Assembly (NCBI RefSeq): GCF_002218085.1
Contig: NZ_BDUC01000003.1
Span: 841,666 to 905,665 of the forward strand
DNA length: 64,000 nt
Direction of reading: 5' to 3'
From: Tolypothrix sp. NIES-4075
GTDB taxonomy: Bacteria; Cyanobacteriota; Cyanobacteriia; Cyanobacteriales; Nostocaceae
Below, in pieces: positions 43,294 to 53,200 of this stretch; within the stretch, counting starts at the first letter, position 1, and the number at the start of each line of letters is the position of its first letter. The notes beneath the pieces were generated by a model. It had not been told where the DNA came from. It was given only the letters and a program-made list of their open reading frames with translations, and ran no database searches. Position numbers and translations under genes: made by a program.

Positions 43294-44613
43294 ATGGTAG
43301 CACTAAAGACCGAAATAAAGTATCACGAGACATTTGTACCTGGACAAAGAGATGCTATTGTTGTTTTAAATAACCTCATAAAAGCTGGTATTTTTACCAA
43401 ATATATGATGTATGAAGGGAATAATGAGGTTCGGATTGCTGGTAATGAGCTTTTAAGAGTGTCGGTAAGCCAAGATAGTGTTTCAATTCACGGTTTAGGG
43501 AAGTCTTCCTCCCAGGCTATCAGCAATCCCTTGAAACAAGTAGAGGCTTTGTTTAAGTCTTTGAATATTGAAAATTGGACGGCTTACGGTTATGTAGCCT
43601 TCGATATCGCTCGCTTTTACTCTGCATATTCCAAAGCAATTGAGCAAGAACTTCTTTATTTTCTGATTCCCGAAACAGAACTGCGATTCACAGAAACAGG
43701 AACTTATATCAAGACTGCTAAATCATTAGAGCAAGTTAAAGAACAATTATTTGTTGATACGCCACTGTCAGATTACGAACTAGCTTCGTTAGCAGTTGAT
43801 TTTGGCGATCGCCAAATTTATCAGAATCGCGTTGAAATTTTAATCAAAGCAATTAAGCAAGGCGAATTGCATAAAGCAATTATTTCCCGTTCCGTTAAAG
43901 TAACTGGTAATCTAGATGTTTTGGGAACTTATGTAGTAGGAGCAAAAGCGAATAATGCAGCACGTTCTTATTGTCTAAATATAGGAAATATCCGCGCAGT
44001 TGGCTTTAGTCCGGAGATTCTTATGCAAGTGAATCAAGAGGGTTTTGTTGTTACTAATCCGCTAGCAGCAACTCGACCGCGTGGTGCAAGCTCACAAGAA
44101 GACACACAACTCAGAGGTGAATTATTTACGGATGCTAAAGAAGTCAAAGAACATTCACTTTCTGCCTGGTTAGCTCAAAGTGAGATTACTTCACTTTGTT
44201 TACCAGAAACTGTGGGAGTTTTTGATTTTATGGAAGTCAAGAAGTATCGATGCGTACAGCATTTATCATCACGAGTAGGTGGTCAACTCCAGCCAAATAA
44301 TACTTTATGGGATGCATTGAAAGTCTTGTTTCCAGGAATTACTGTTTCTGGGATTGATAAAGAACAAGCCCTAAAATGGATCGACCGTCTAGAAGACGAG
44401 CCGAGAGGTATTTATGCTGGTGGTATCGGTTGGGTAGATAGCAGTGGTGCAGCTGATATAGCGATCGCCATTCGCTCGGTTTACCAATACGGTAACAAAA
44501 TTCACTTAAATGCCGGCGCTGGAATTGTTGCCGAATCAGTTCCAGAAAAAGAGTATATCGAGTCAGTCAATAAGATGAACACCATGTTGAACAATTTAGT
44601 TTTGGAGGGGTAA
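43294..44613 (+). CDS. Salicylate synthase (Irp9/YbtS/MbtI type)
   Basis: A 439-residue chorismate-using enzyme. It converts chorismate to isochorismate and then eliminates pyruvate to give salicylate. Landmarks: GELHKAIISRSVKV with the general-base lysine, TNPLAATRPRG, the EHSLSA segment, LFPGITVSGIDKEQAL, and EPRGIYAGGIGWVDSSGAADIAIAIRS. The N-terminal AYGYVAFDIARFY is also found in this branch. No separate isochorismate pyruvate lyase gene is present, which supports the one-enzyme salicylate route instead of a plain isochorismate synthase. AAAGG lies before the ATG, 24 bases after the ligase gene. Confidence 0.9.
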   Translation: MVALKTEIKYHETFVPGQRDAIVVLNNLIKAGIFTKYMMYEGNNEVRIAGNELLRVSVSQDSVSIHGLGKSSSQAISNPLKQVEALFKSLNIENWTAYGYVAFDIARFYSAYSKAIEQELLYFLIPETELRFTETGTYIKTAKSLEQVKEQLFVDTPLSDYELASLAVDFGDRQIYQNRVEILIKAIKQGELHKAIISRSVKVTGNLDVLGTYVVGAKANNAARSYCLNIGNIRAVGFSPEILMQVNQEGFVVTNPLAATRPRGASSQEDTQLRGELFTDAKEVKEHSLSAWLAQSEITSLCLPETVGVFDFMEVKKYRCVQHLSSRVGGQLQPNNTLWDALKVLFPGITVSGIDKEQALKWIDRLEDEPRGIYAGGIGWVDSSGAADIAIAIRSVYQYGNKIHLNAGAGIVAESVPEKEYIESVNKMNTMLNNLVLEG

Positions 44614-44639
44614 AAAATAGAATTAGATTTGATTTTTTA

Positions 44640-44729
44640 ACGCAAAGGGGAGGCAGCGTGTTGCGGGGGTTCCCCCCGTTGTAGCGACTGCCGTCGCGCA
44701 GAGGTTCACGCAAAGGGGTGCAGAGGTTT
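44640..44729. repeat. CGCAAAGG-flanked repeat in the operon
   Basis: CGCAAAGGGG at 44641 and 44709 border a palindrome-rich stretch (GGGGGTTCCCCCC and GCGACTGCCGTCGC). It fills the spacer between the salicylate synthase and KAS III-like genes. A related piece with GGCGGGGTCGG and GGTACGCGGAG lies at 46300-46380 before the NRPS. Confidence 0.5.
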
Positions 44730-44734
44730 AATTC

Positions 44735-46243
44735 ATGATAAATTGTCCAGTAGGTATTCTTTCACTTGCAGTTAGTTTTCCTAGTATCATCCGTACCAAT
44801 GATTATTGGCAGCATAAGTTTCCTCATCTATTTGCTAAGGAAAAGCTAAGAAAAACAAGAGTTTATCCTGCTATAGAACTTACATCGGACAATAGCGGGA
44901 TTGATATTTGGTCACAAGAAGTAGCACCTTATTTATCTGATTCATTTCGGGGAAATATTGAACGTCGAGTAATTGGTGAGGACGAGTCATCACTGACGCT
45001 GGAGTATCGTGCTGCAAAGGACGCTCTGAATGCAGCCAAAATCTCTCCAGATGAAGTCGATTTGATGATTGTGGCTTCACTGTTTGGCGAACACACAGGA
45101 CCTGGCAATGCTTCTTATCTTGCCCGTCAACTAGAATTGCACTGCCCAGCGTGGAATCTGGAATCAACCTGTTCTAGTGCCTTAGTAGCGCTTCAGAACG
45201 CCCAAGCATTAATCCAAACAGGTATGTACCGTAACGTGTTAGTAGTTGTCTCACAAATTGGATCTAACAGTGTAAACGAAGAAGATACCCTCTCTTGGTC
45301 AATGGGTGATGGTGCTGGAGCTTTCGTAGTAGACTCGCTAAAACCCAACCAAGGAATTCTCGGCAGCAAAATTGTTCATACGACAGAAACCTGTGGTGCT
45401 TACATACATGAACTAGTAACTGATGAACAGGGTAAGCCGCAGATACGCACCCGCACAGGTGAAAACGCCAGCACACTTGCGGAAACAGCAGTAGATTTTG
45501 TGCGGAAATGTTGTTTTGATGCTGTTGCTGCTGCTGGTGTCACCCTAAAAGAAATTGATTTTTTTGCTTTCAATACTCCTACTGCTTGGTATGCCAGTGT
45601 TTGTACAAGGGCATTAGGTATTGACCCAGAGCGCACAATTAATCTTTACCCTCGGTATGCAAATATTGGACCTGTGCTAGCGATCGCCAATTTGTATCAT
45701 GCTGCCCAAGCGGGTAAAATTCGAGAAAATGACTTAGTTCTTGTCTATACAAAGGGTGCGGCTGCTACCGCTGCGGCAACTGTCATGCGCTGGGGTGATG
45801 TAGCGCTCGGACCAGTCCCTGCTTCCCCAATTAGCGTGACTCAAGAAGATGAGAGAGTTAAAACGAAAATCAGTAACTCGTCAGCCAAAATAGACAACTT
45901 TTCCAGAGAAAAACTACTTAGGAACAGTCCGGAAGAACGACGGCAAATGTTGGAGACTTATCTACTCGAATGCATGAGTAGCTTACTACAAGTTTCCGTC
46001 AATAACCTGAATCTAGAACAGTCTTTTGCTTTATTACTTGACTCGTTAACAGCTATTCTACTGAAGAACCGAATTGAAGCTGATTTACAAGTACGAGTGT
46101 CATTGGAGAATTTCGTTGGCTCAAGCAATCTGGCTCATTTGGTTGAAGTATTGCTCAATCAATTAGCTTTAGTAAATTTAATTAGCACTCAAACCGTTAC
46201 TGACTTTAAGCAAGAGGAAGAAAGGGAAAAATTAAGTTTATGA
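44735..46243 (+). CDS. KAS III-like acyltransferase fused to a C-terminal ACP
   Basis: A 502-residue protein. Residues 1-360 are a thiolase-fold KAS III-like domain with nucleophile C146 in ESTCSSALVAL and the loop SMGDGAGAFVV. The usual HQAN histidine motif is replaced by FNTPTAWY (279-286), while an asparagine (N310 in YANIGP) is retained. Residues about 405-480 are an ACP with phosphopantetheine serine S437 in LLLDSLTAILLKNRIE. Loss of the histidine, needed for decarboxylative condensation, suggests an acyl-transfer role, as for CerJ- or ChlB3-type enzymes that move aryl groups between carriers. Here it could take salicyl from the free ACP and pass it to the NRPS. This is inference. Confidence 0.85.
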   Translation: MINCPVGILSLAVSFPSIIRTNDYWQHKFPHLFAKEKLRKTRVYPAIELTSDNSGIDIWSQEVAPYLSDSFRGNIERRVIGEDESSLTLEYRAAKDALNAAKISPDEVDLMIVASLFGEHTGPGNASYLARQLELHCPAWNLESTCSSALVALQNAQALIQTGMYRNVLVVVSQIGSNSVNEEDTLSWSMGDGAGAFVVDSLKPNQGILGSKIVHTTETCGAYIHELVTDEQGKPQIRTRTGENASTLAETAVDFVRKCCFDAVAAAGVTLKEIDFFAFNTPTAWYASVCTRALGIDPERTINLYPRYANIGPVLAIANLYHAAQAGKIRENDLVLVYTKGAAATAAATVMRWGDVALGPVPASPISVTQEDERVKTKISNSSAKIDNFSREKLLRNSPEERRQMLETYLLECMSSLLQVSVNNLNLEQSFALLLDSLTAILLKNRIEADLQVRVSLENFVGSSNLAHLVEVLLNQLALVNLISTQTVTDFKQEEEREKLSL

Positions 46244-46461
46244 AAAAGCCAGAAGGAAATTTATTGAGGCTGGAAATTTAAACGCACTCGTGAACAAAGG
46301 TAAGCGCAGAGGTGAATCAGTCGGCGGGGTCGGTTTCCGTCCCGTCGAACTGATGAACCCGAAGGGTACGCGGAGAATTTGCTAGGAATTAAATGCAGTA
46401 CTTAGTTACCCTCTATCTTTCTGTGGTGACAGCAACTTAAACAAAATATTTGGCTACAAAT
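46244..46461. other. 218-base spacer before the NRPS
   Basis: It contains a GC-rich segment with TCGGCGGGGTCGG and GGTTTCCGTCCCGTCGAAC that is palindrome-like, unlike the AT-rich surroundings. No gene is seen. It probably represents an inserted repeat inside the operon. Confidence 0.5.
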
Positions 46462-49400
46462 ATGAATCTAAACTCACTTTTAAATAATCTTGCTAACAAA
46501 AGCGTAAAACTATCTACCAATGGAGATTCACTTTTAATTGATGCACCCAAAGGGGCAATTACACCAGAATTGCGAGACTTACTAGCTGAATATAAAGCAG
46601 ATTTGTTGCTGCTATTGCGTCAGAACAGCAGCAATACTGCTCTACCAGAAATTGTGCCAGTGCCAGAGTTGCGTTATGAGCCTTTCCCCCTCACTGATAT
46701 GCAGCACGCTTTCTGGGTGGGTCGTAGTAACGTCTTAGATTTGGGTAGTGTTTCCAATCATGGTTACTACGAAATTGAAGGTAATGGCTTAAACCTGGAA
46801 AAATTGAACTGGGGGCTGCAAAAGTTAATTGAACGTCATGATATGCTGCGGTCTATAGTGTTACCAGATGGTCAGCAGCAGATTTTCCAACAAGTGCCTA
46901 GTTACCAGATGGCAATTGTAGATTTGAGAGGACAAAATGAAGAATTTGTCAACTCAAAATTAGAAGAAATTCGCGATCGCCTTTCTCATCAAGTTATACC
47001 AGCAGACCAGTGGCCTTTATTTGAATTTAGCGCTACTCAATTGGATGGTGAGCGTGTGCGGCTGCACGTCAGCTATGATTTGCAAGTATTTGATGCTTGG
47101 AGCTTGTTTCGGTTGTTTGATGAGTGGTTTGAACTGTACCAAAATCCTGATGTTTCGTTGCCACCCCTAGGACTTTCATTCCGGGATTATGTCTTAGCCG
47201 AGCAATCTTTACAACAGACAGAATTATATCGGCGATCGCAAGATTATTGGTTCAGCCGTTTAGATAACTTTCCCCCAGCACCTGACTTACCTTTAGCTAA
47301 GAATCCCAAAGAAATCAAACAGCACCGATGCAAGCGTTATCAAGGATGTCTCCCACAAAGTGAATGGCAGCAATTGAAGCAGCAAGCCGCAAAAGCTGGT
47401 TTAACACCTTCTGGAGTCTTGTTGGCTGCTTTTGCGGAAATTTTGACAGTTTGGGGTAAGAATCCCCGGTTTACCATCAATCTAGCTCAGTTTAACCGTC
47501 TGCCACTGCATCCCCAAGTGAATGACATCTTAGGAGACTTTACCTCCGTCATTTTATTGGCAGTAGATAATTCTAGTCGAGAATCATTTAGCGATCGCTC
47601 TCGTCGTATCCAGCAACAACTCTGGCAAGATTTAGAACACCGCTACATCAGTGGAGTGCGCGTCACACGGGAATTAGCTCGCAGAAAAGGAACTGTTCCC
47701 AGCGCTATGCCAGTGGTATTTACTAGTACCTTAGGCTTCAGTTCCTTGGGTCAAAAAACCTTAACATTTAGTCATTTTGGGGAGTTAGTCTATGGCATTA
47801 GCCAAGCTTCTCAAGCTTGGATGGATATTCAAGTTTGGGAGGAAAAAGAAGAATTGACCTTCAACTGGGATGTAGTGGAAGAGCTATTTCCTCAAGGTCT
47901 AATTGCCGATATGTTTGCGGCTTATGGCAATTTCCTCAAACAACTAGCTACCTCTGAGTCTGCTTGGCTGGATACTTCCCGACAACTGATCCCTGCTGCC
48001 CAATTATCTCAGCGAGAAGCTGTAAACTCGACTGCTGCACCAATTTCTGAAGAACTCCTGCATACTTTATTTACCAAGCAAGTACAGCATCGAGCATCAG
48101 AATTCGCTGTCATTTCTCAACAGCGCACCCTGACTTACCAAGAGTTATATGAACTATCTAATCAAGTCGGTCATCGACTACGGCAACTAGGAGCTACTCC
48201 TAACAAATTGGTAGCCGTGTTGATGGAAAAAGGATGGGAGCAAATCGTTGCAGTTTTGGGCATCTTAGCGGCTGGTGCAGCTTATGTCCCCATCGATCCG
48301 GAATTACCGCAAGAACGAAGAGATTATTTACTAGAAAATAGTCAGGCTGAGATTGTACTCACGCAATCTTGGTTGCATGAGCAATTAAAATTGCCATCAG
48401 GAATTCAATGTTTGTGCATAGATAAAGACGAGCTAACAAACGGAAGTAAGCAACCACTACAACCAGTCCAAAACTGCGATGATTTAGCTTACGTCATTTA
48501 CACCTCTGGTTCTACAGGTGTACCCAAAGGAGTGATGATTACCCATCGCAACGTTGTGAATGTCGTTGTTTACACAAACCAGCGCTTTCACATTAATTCC
48601 CAAGACCGTATTTTGGCTCTGACGGCTCTTAACCATGACCTGTCTGTGTATGACATATTTGGTCTGCTGGCTGCTGGTGGAGCAATTGTGATGCCTGATG
48701 CTGCTGCGGTGAAAGATTCTGGTCACTGGCTTGAGTTGATGGTGCGGGAACGAGTCACACTGTGGAATTCAGTACCAGCCATGATGGAGATGTTGGTAGA
48801 ATACGCAGAGAGTCAATCTGTAATGCTACCTGCTAGTTTGCGTTTGGCAATTCTGGGTGGAGATTGGCTACCGATTTCCCTACCAACCCGACTCAAAGCT
48901 TTAGTTGAAGGGATACAAATACTCAGTATCGGTGGTCCGACAGAAACGACGATTTGGAATATTGGCTATTTGATAGAAGAAGTTAACCCAGAGTGGAAGA
49001 GTATTCCCTATGGGAAACCTATGGCAAATGCCAAATACTACATTTTGAATGAAGCTTTAGAAGATTGTCCGGTTTGGGTTCCCGGTCAGATGTACTGCGC
49101 TGGGGTACAATTAGCGCAGGGCTACTGGCGTAATCCAGAAAAGACCCAAGCTAATTTTATTACTCATTCTCGCACAGGAGAACGTTTATACCGCACAGGA
49201 GACTTGGGTCGTTATCTCCCAGACGGCAATATTGAGTTTTTAGGACGAGTAGATTTTCAAATCAAAATTCGCGGACACCGCATCGAAGCTGGGGAAATAG
49301 AAGCAACCTTAACACAACATCCAGCAGTGCGAGCAGCTGTGGTTACAGCAATAGGCAAACAACACAATCAAGAGCGTTTAGTTGCTCATATAGTTCCCCA

Positions 49401-49926
49401 ACCACAAGCAACACCTACAATTGAGGATCTGCGAGACTTCTTGAGTCATAAACTGCCAGAGCAAATGATACCATCAGTCTTTTCATTTTGGCAGACCTTT
49501 CCTTTGTCAGTAAATGGGAAAGTAGACCGTCAAGCGCTAACAACTCCAGAAGGTTTGGTTCAAGATTTTCAAGTTACTTACGTAGCACCGCAAAATGAGC
49601 TTGAGCAAACTATTACTCATGTTTGGCAAGAAGTTTTAGACCTAGAAAAAGTGGGAGTAAATGATAAGTTTTTTGAAATTGGCGGAAACTCATTACTGTT
49701 GACAGCAACTTATGGAAAACTGAAAAAAGTATTATCCAATGAGATACAATCTATATCAATAGTTGATTTGTTTAAATATTCAACTATCAGGTCTTTAGCT
49801 CAGTACTTAAATAGCAATTGCCAAGTTTCTTCCTTAAAGCAGCAAACTGCTGAATCCGATCAAGAATTAAAATTTGGGAAAAATCGTCTTTTACAAAGAT
49901 ATAAAAAATCATCTTTGATTAATTGA
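46462..49926 (+). CDS. NRPS: TubC docking, heterocyclisation (Cy), adenylation (Cys-like), PCP
   Basis: A 1154-residue single-module NRPS. Residues 1-53 are a TubC-type docking domain (GDSLLIDAPKGAITPEL, then LLLLLR). The Cy domain (about 72-510) has FPLTDMQHAFWVGR, LIERHDMLR, the DxxxxDxxS motif D206-LQVF-D211-AW-S214, LGDFTS and PVVFTSTLGF. The A domain (about 540-1020) has YTSGSTGVPKGVMITHRN, and its specificity region reads D-L-x2-Y, then N in LWNSVP, then IW in TTIWNI. This is close to the cysteine code of PchE and HMWP2. The PCP serine is in FEIGGNSLLL. It should attach Cys and cyclise it to a thiazoline. In-frame TTG at 46450 exists; ATG 46462 is preferred. Confidence 0.9.
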   Translation: MNLNSLLNNLANKSVKLSTNGDSLLIDAPKGAITPELRDLLAEYKADLLLLLRQNSSNTALPEIVPVPELRYEPFPLTDMQHAFWVGRSNVLDLGSVSNHGYYEIEGNGLNLEKLNWGLQKLIERHDMLRSIVLPDGQQQIFQQVPSYQMAIVDLRGQNEEFVNSKLEEIRDRLSHQVIPADQWPLFEFSATQLDGERVRLHVSYDLQVFDAWSLFRLFDEWFELYQNPDVSLPPLGLSFRDYVLAEQSLQQTELYRRSQDYWFSRLDNFPPAPDLPLAKNPKEIKQHRCKRYQGCLPQSEWQQLKQQAAKAGLTPSGVLLAAFAEILTVWGKNPRFTINLAQFNRLPLHPQVNDILGDFTSVILLAVDNSSRESFSDRSRRIQQQLWQDLEHRYISGVRVTRELARRKGTVPSAMPVVFTSTLGFSSLGQKTLTFSHFGELVYGISQASQAWMDIQVWEEKEELTFNWDVVEELFPQGLIADMFAAYGNFLKQLATSESAWLDTSRQLIPAAQLSQREAVNSTAAPISEELLHTLFTKQVQHRASEFAVISQQRTLTYQELYELSNQVGHRLRQLGATPNKLVAVLMEKGWEQIVAVLGILAAGAAYVPIDPELPQERRDYLLENSQAEIVLTQSWLHEQLKLPSGIQCLCIDKDELTNGSKQPLQPVQNCDDLAYVIYTSGSTGVPKGVMITHRNVVNVVVYTNQRFHINSQDRILALTALNHDLSVYDIFGLLAAGGAIVMPDAAAVKDSGHWLELMVRERVTLWNSVPAMMEMLVEYAESQSVMLPASLRLAILGGDWLPISLPTRLKALVEGIQILSIGGPTETTIWNIGYLIEEVNPEWKSIPYGKPMANAKYYILNEALEDCPVWVPGQMYCAGVQLAQGYWRNPEKTQANFITHSRTGERLYRTGDLGRYLPDGNIEFLGRVDFQIKIRGHRIEAGEIEATLTQHPAVRAAVVTAIGKQHNQERLVAHIVPQPQATPTIEDLRDFLSHKLPEQMIPSVFSFWQTFPLSVNGKVDRQALTTPEGLVQDFQVTYVAPQNELEQTITHVWQEVLDLEKVGVNDKFFEIGGNSLLLTATYGKLKKVLSNEIQSISIVDLFKYSTIRSLAQYLNSNCQVSSLKQQTAESDQELKFGKNRLLQRYKKSSLIN

Positions 49927-49930
49927 TTTT

Positions 49931-50264
49931 AATGTATTAAGTAAGCGAGAATAAATCAAAGTAGATTAAGTATTGAGATTATTTCGTAGTGAGGGCTTCA
50001 GCCCTCAAATGAGGACTAAAGTCCTCTCTTCGAGACGCTACGCGAATACTACAAACCTTTAATTATTTACGCCTCTCTACTTACATAGAATTATATGAAT
50101 GTATTAAGTAAGCGAGAATAAATCAAAGTAGATTAAGTATTGAGATTATTTCGTAGTGAGGGCTTCAGCCCTCAAATGAGGACTAAAATCCTCTCTTCGA
50201 GACGCTACGCGAACACTACAAACCTTTAATTATTTACGCTTCTCTACTTACATAGAATTATATG
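49931..50264. repeat. 167-bp tandem duplication containing twin hairpins
   Basis: Two direct copies, 49931-50097 and 50098-50264, differ at three positions that I can see. Each holds GTAGT, the hairpin TGAGGGCTTCAGCCCTCA, the hairpin GAGGACTAAAGTCCTC, a small GAGACGCTACGCGA stretch and ACTAC. In the second copy one base change (aaagtcc to aaaatcc) breaks a pair. The array fills the spacer between the NRPS and the first PKS gene. Confidence 0.9.
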
Positions 50265-50292
50265 CAGGTGCATTTGACAGGAATAAAAACTG

Positions 50293-53200
50293 ATGAATTC
50301 TGAAAGTAACGGGTTAGAAATAGCAATTATTGGTATATCTGGACGCTTTGCTGGTAGTAAAAATCTGCAAGAATTTTGGCATAATTTGATGAATGGAGTT
50401 GAACTAACTTCAGTATTTCCAAATAATGACAATAATCAGGGAAAGATTAAAGCAGGTTCAGTATTAGAAAATATTGACTTATTTGATGCTTCATTCTTCG
50501 GCTTCAGTCCGAGAGAAGCTGAAATTCTCGACCCCCAACATCGACTATTTTTAGAGTGTGCTTGGGAGGCTTTAGAAACCGCTGGTTATGACTCTCAAAG
50601 AGAAAAGAGCGCCATCGGAATTTATGCTGGGGTAGGGATGGGTTATTACCTGTACTATAATCTTTATCCCAACCATGATTTAATGCAATCAATAGGAGGT
50701 CTACAAACTCTTATTAGCGTTGATAAAGATTATGTTCCTAGCCGGGTATCTTATAAACTAAATCTCACTGGACCAAGTGTTAGTGTCGGCACAGCTTGTT
50801 CTAGTTCATTGGTTGCAGTTCATTTAGCATGTCAAAGCTTGTTGAGTGGCGAATGTAATATGGCTTTGGCTGCTGGTGTTGCTGTCAAAGTTCCCCAGAA
50901 CGAATTAACATTATCTCCAGGAGAAATTATTTCACCTGATGGACATTGCAGAGCATTTGATGCTGAGGCAAACGGTACAATTGGCGGTAATGGTATCGGC
51001 GTTGTGGTACTCAAACGTCTAGAAGATGCGATCGCCGATCAGGACTATATCTATGCAGTTATTAAAGGCTCGGCAATTAATAATGACGGTGGTGCAAAAA
51101 TCGGTTACACAGCACCCAGTGAGGATGGTCAAGCCAGGGTTATTCACGCTGCTCAAGTGATGGCTGAAGTCGCACCAGAAACTATCACTTATATGGAAGC
51201 TCACGGAACTGGTACCCCTTTGGGTGATCCAATTGAAATTGCAGCGATGACGCAGGCATTTAGAGTTAGTACGCAAAAGAAAGGTTACTGTGCGATCGGT
51301 TCGGTAAAAACTAACGTCGGGCATTTGGATGCAGCAGCCGGAATTACTGGTTTAATCAAGACATCTCTAGCACTGCACCATAAGCTACTACCACCCAGCA
51401 TCAACTTTGAGACGCCGAATCCGCAGATAGATTTTGAAAATAGCCCGTTTTACGTCAATAATCAGCTTGCTGAGTGGAAAACTAATAATATACCCCGTCG
51501 TGCTGGTGTTAGTTCCTTTGGAATTGGTGGTACAAACGCCCACGTAATTCTTGAAGAAGCTCCTCCCGTAGAAGCTTCCAGTTCTTCCCGTTCTCAGCAA
51601 TTACTGCTACTTTCTGCTAAAACTGCTACAGCACTACAAACTGCTACGGCTAATCTGGTGCATCATTTCAAACAGCATCCAACAGAAAATCTTGCTGATA
51701 TCGCCTACACTCTCCAGGTTGGTCGTCAGGTGTTTAATCATCGTTGCATGGTTGTGGTAGAAAATAGTGCAGATGCGATCGCAGTCTTGGAATCACTTGA
51801 TGGGAAAAGGGTAATTACTCAATTTCAGGAAGCAGACTTGAGTTCTGTAGTGTTTATGTTTACTGGTCAAGGCTCACAGTATGCAAACATGGCAAAGGAA
51901 CTCTATCAGACTGAGGCTAAATTTCGCCAAGAATGCGATCGCTGTTGTGAATTACTCCAACCTTATCTAGGCTTTGATTTACGCTCTTATCTTTATCCCA
52001 GCAAGGCAGAAACAGCAACAGCAACGCAGCAATTACAGCAAACTTCTATTGCCCAACCAGCATTGTTTGTGATTGAGTACGCTCTAGCTCAATTATGGAT
52101 ATCCTGGGGAATAGTTCCTCAAGTTATGATTGGTCATAGTATTGGGGAATATGTAGCTGCAACTTTGGCTGGTGTTTTCTCTCTAGAAGACGCTTTATCG
52201 CTAGTAGCAAAGCGCGGAAAACTGATGCAACAACTACCCACGGGTGCGATGTTGTCCGTCAGTTTATCAAAAGAAGAAGTGCAGCTACTTTTAAATAGTC
52301 AACTTTCTTTGGCAGCTACTAATGCCCCATCTTTGAGTGTAGTTTCCGGTTCTCTAGAAGCGATAGAAGAACTAGAACAACAACTGATTTCTAAAGGTGT
52401 AGATTATCGCCGTCTGCATACTTCCCATGCCTTTCATTCTGCAATGATGGACTCGATGATCGAGCCTTTCACTGAGTACTTAAAAAAAGTCAATTTCAAC
52501 CCTCCACAAATTCCGTTTATTTCTAACCTCACTGGTACTTGGATTACTCCAAAAGAAGCAACAGACCCGCATTATTGGGCGCAACATCTGCGGCAAAGAG
52601 TCAGATTTTCTGAAGGAATCGCTGAGTTATTGTCAGATGCCAATCGAATATTTTTAGAAGTTGGTCCAGGACGGACATTAAGCACTTTAACTAAACAGCA
52701 AGCATCTGGAAAATTGGTACTTTCTTCCCTGCGTCACCCGAAAGATGAACAATCTGATGTAGCATTTTTGCTAAACACATTAGGTAAACTTTGGTTAACA
52801 GGAATATCGGTAAATTGGTCGGAATTTTACGCTCAAGAAAAACGCCATCGCTTACCTTTACCGACTTATCCATTTGAGCGTCAGCGTTATTGGATTGACC
52901 CTCCACAGCCATCAATTAGTAGTCAGCAATTAACTTTAGAAGCAAAGCCAGATATTGCTGATTGGTTTTATATTCCATCTTGGAAACGCTCTATTGTGCA
53001 ATTACATCAAAAGCAGGTTAAGTCGTGCTATCTCGTGTTTCTCGATGAATGCGGCTTGGGTGTTCAACTGGTAAAACAACTGCAAAATCAGGGTCAGGAA
53101 GTGATTAGCGTGAGTGCAGGGTCAGAGTTTGCCCAACAAGGGGAGGATGTATATACTATCAATCCCCAACAGCGTCATGATTACGATGCCTTGCTTAAAG

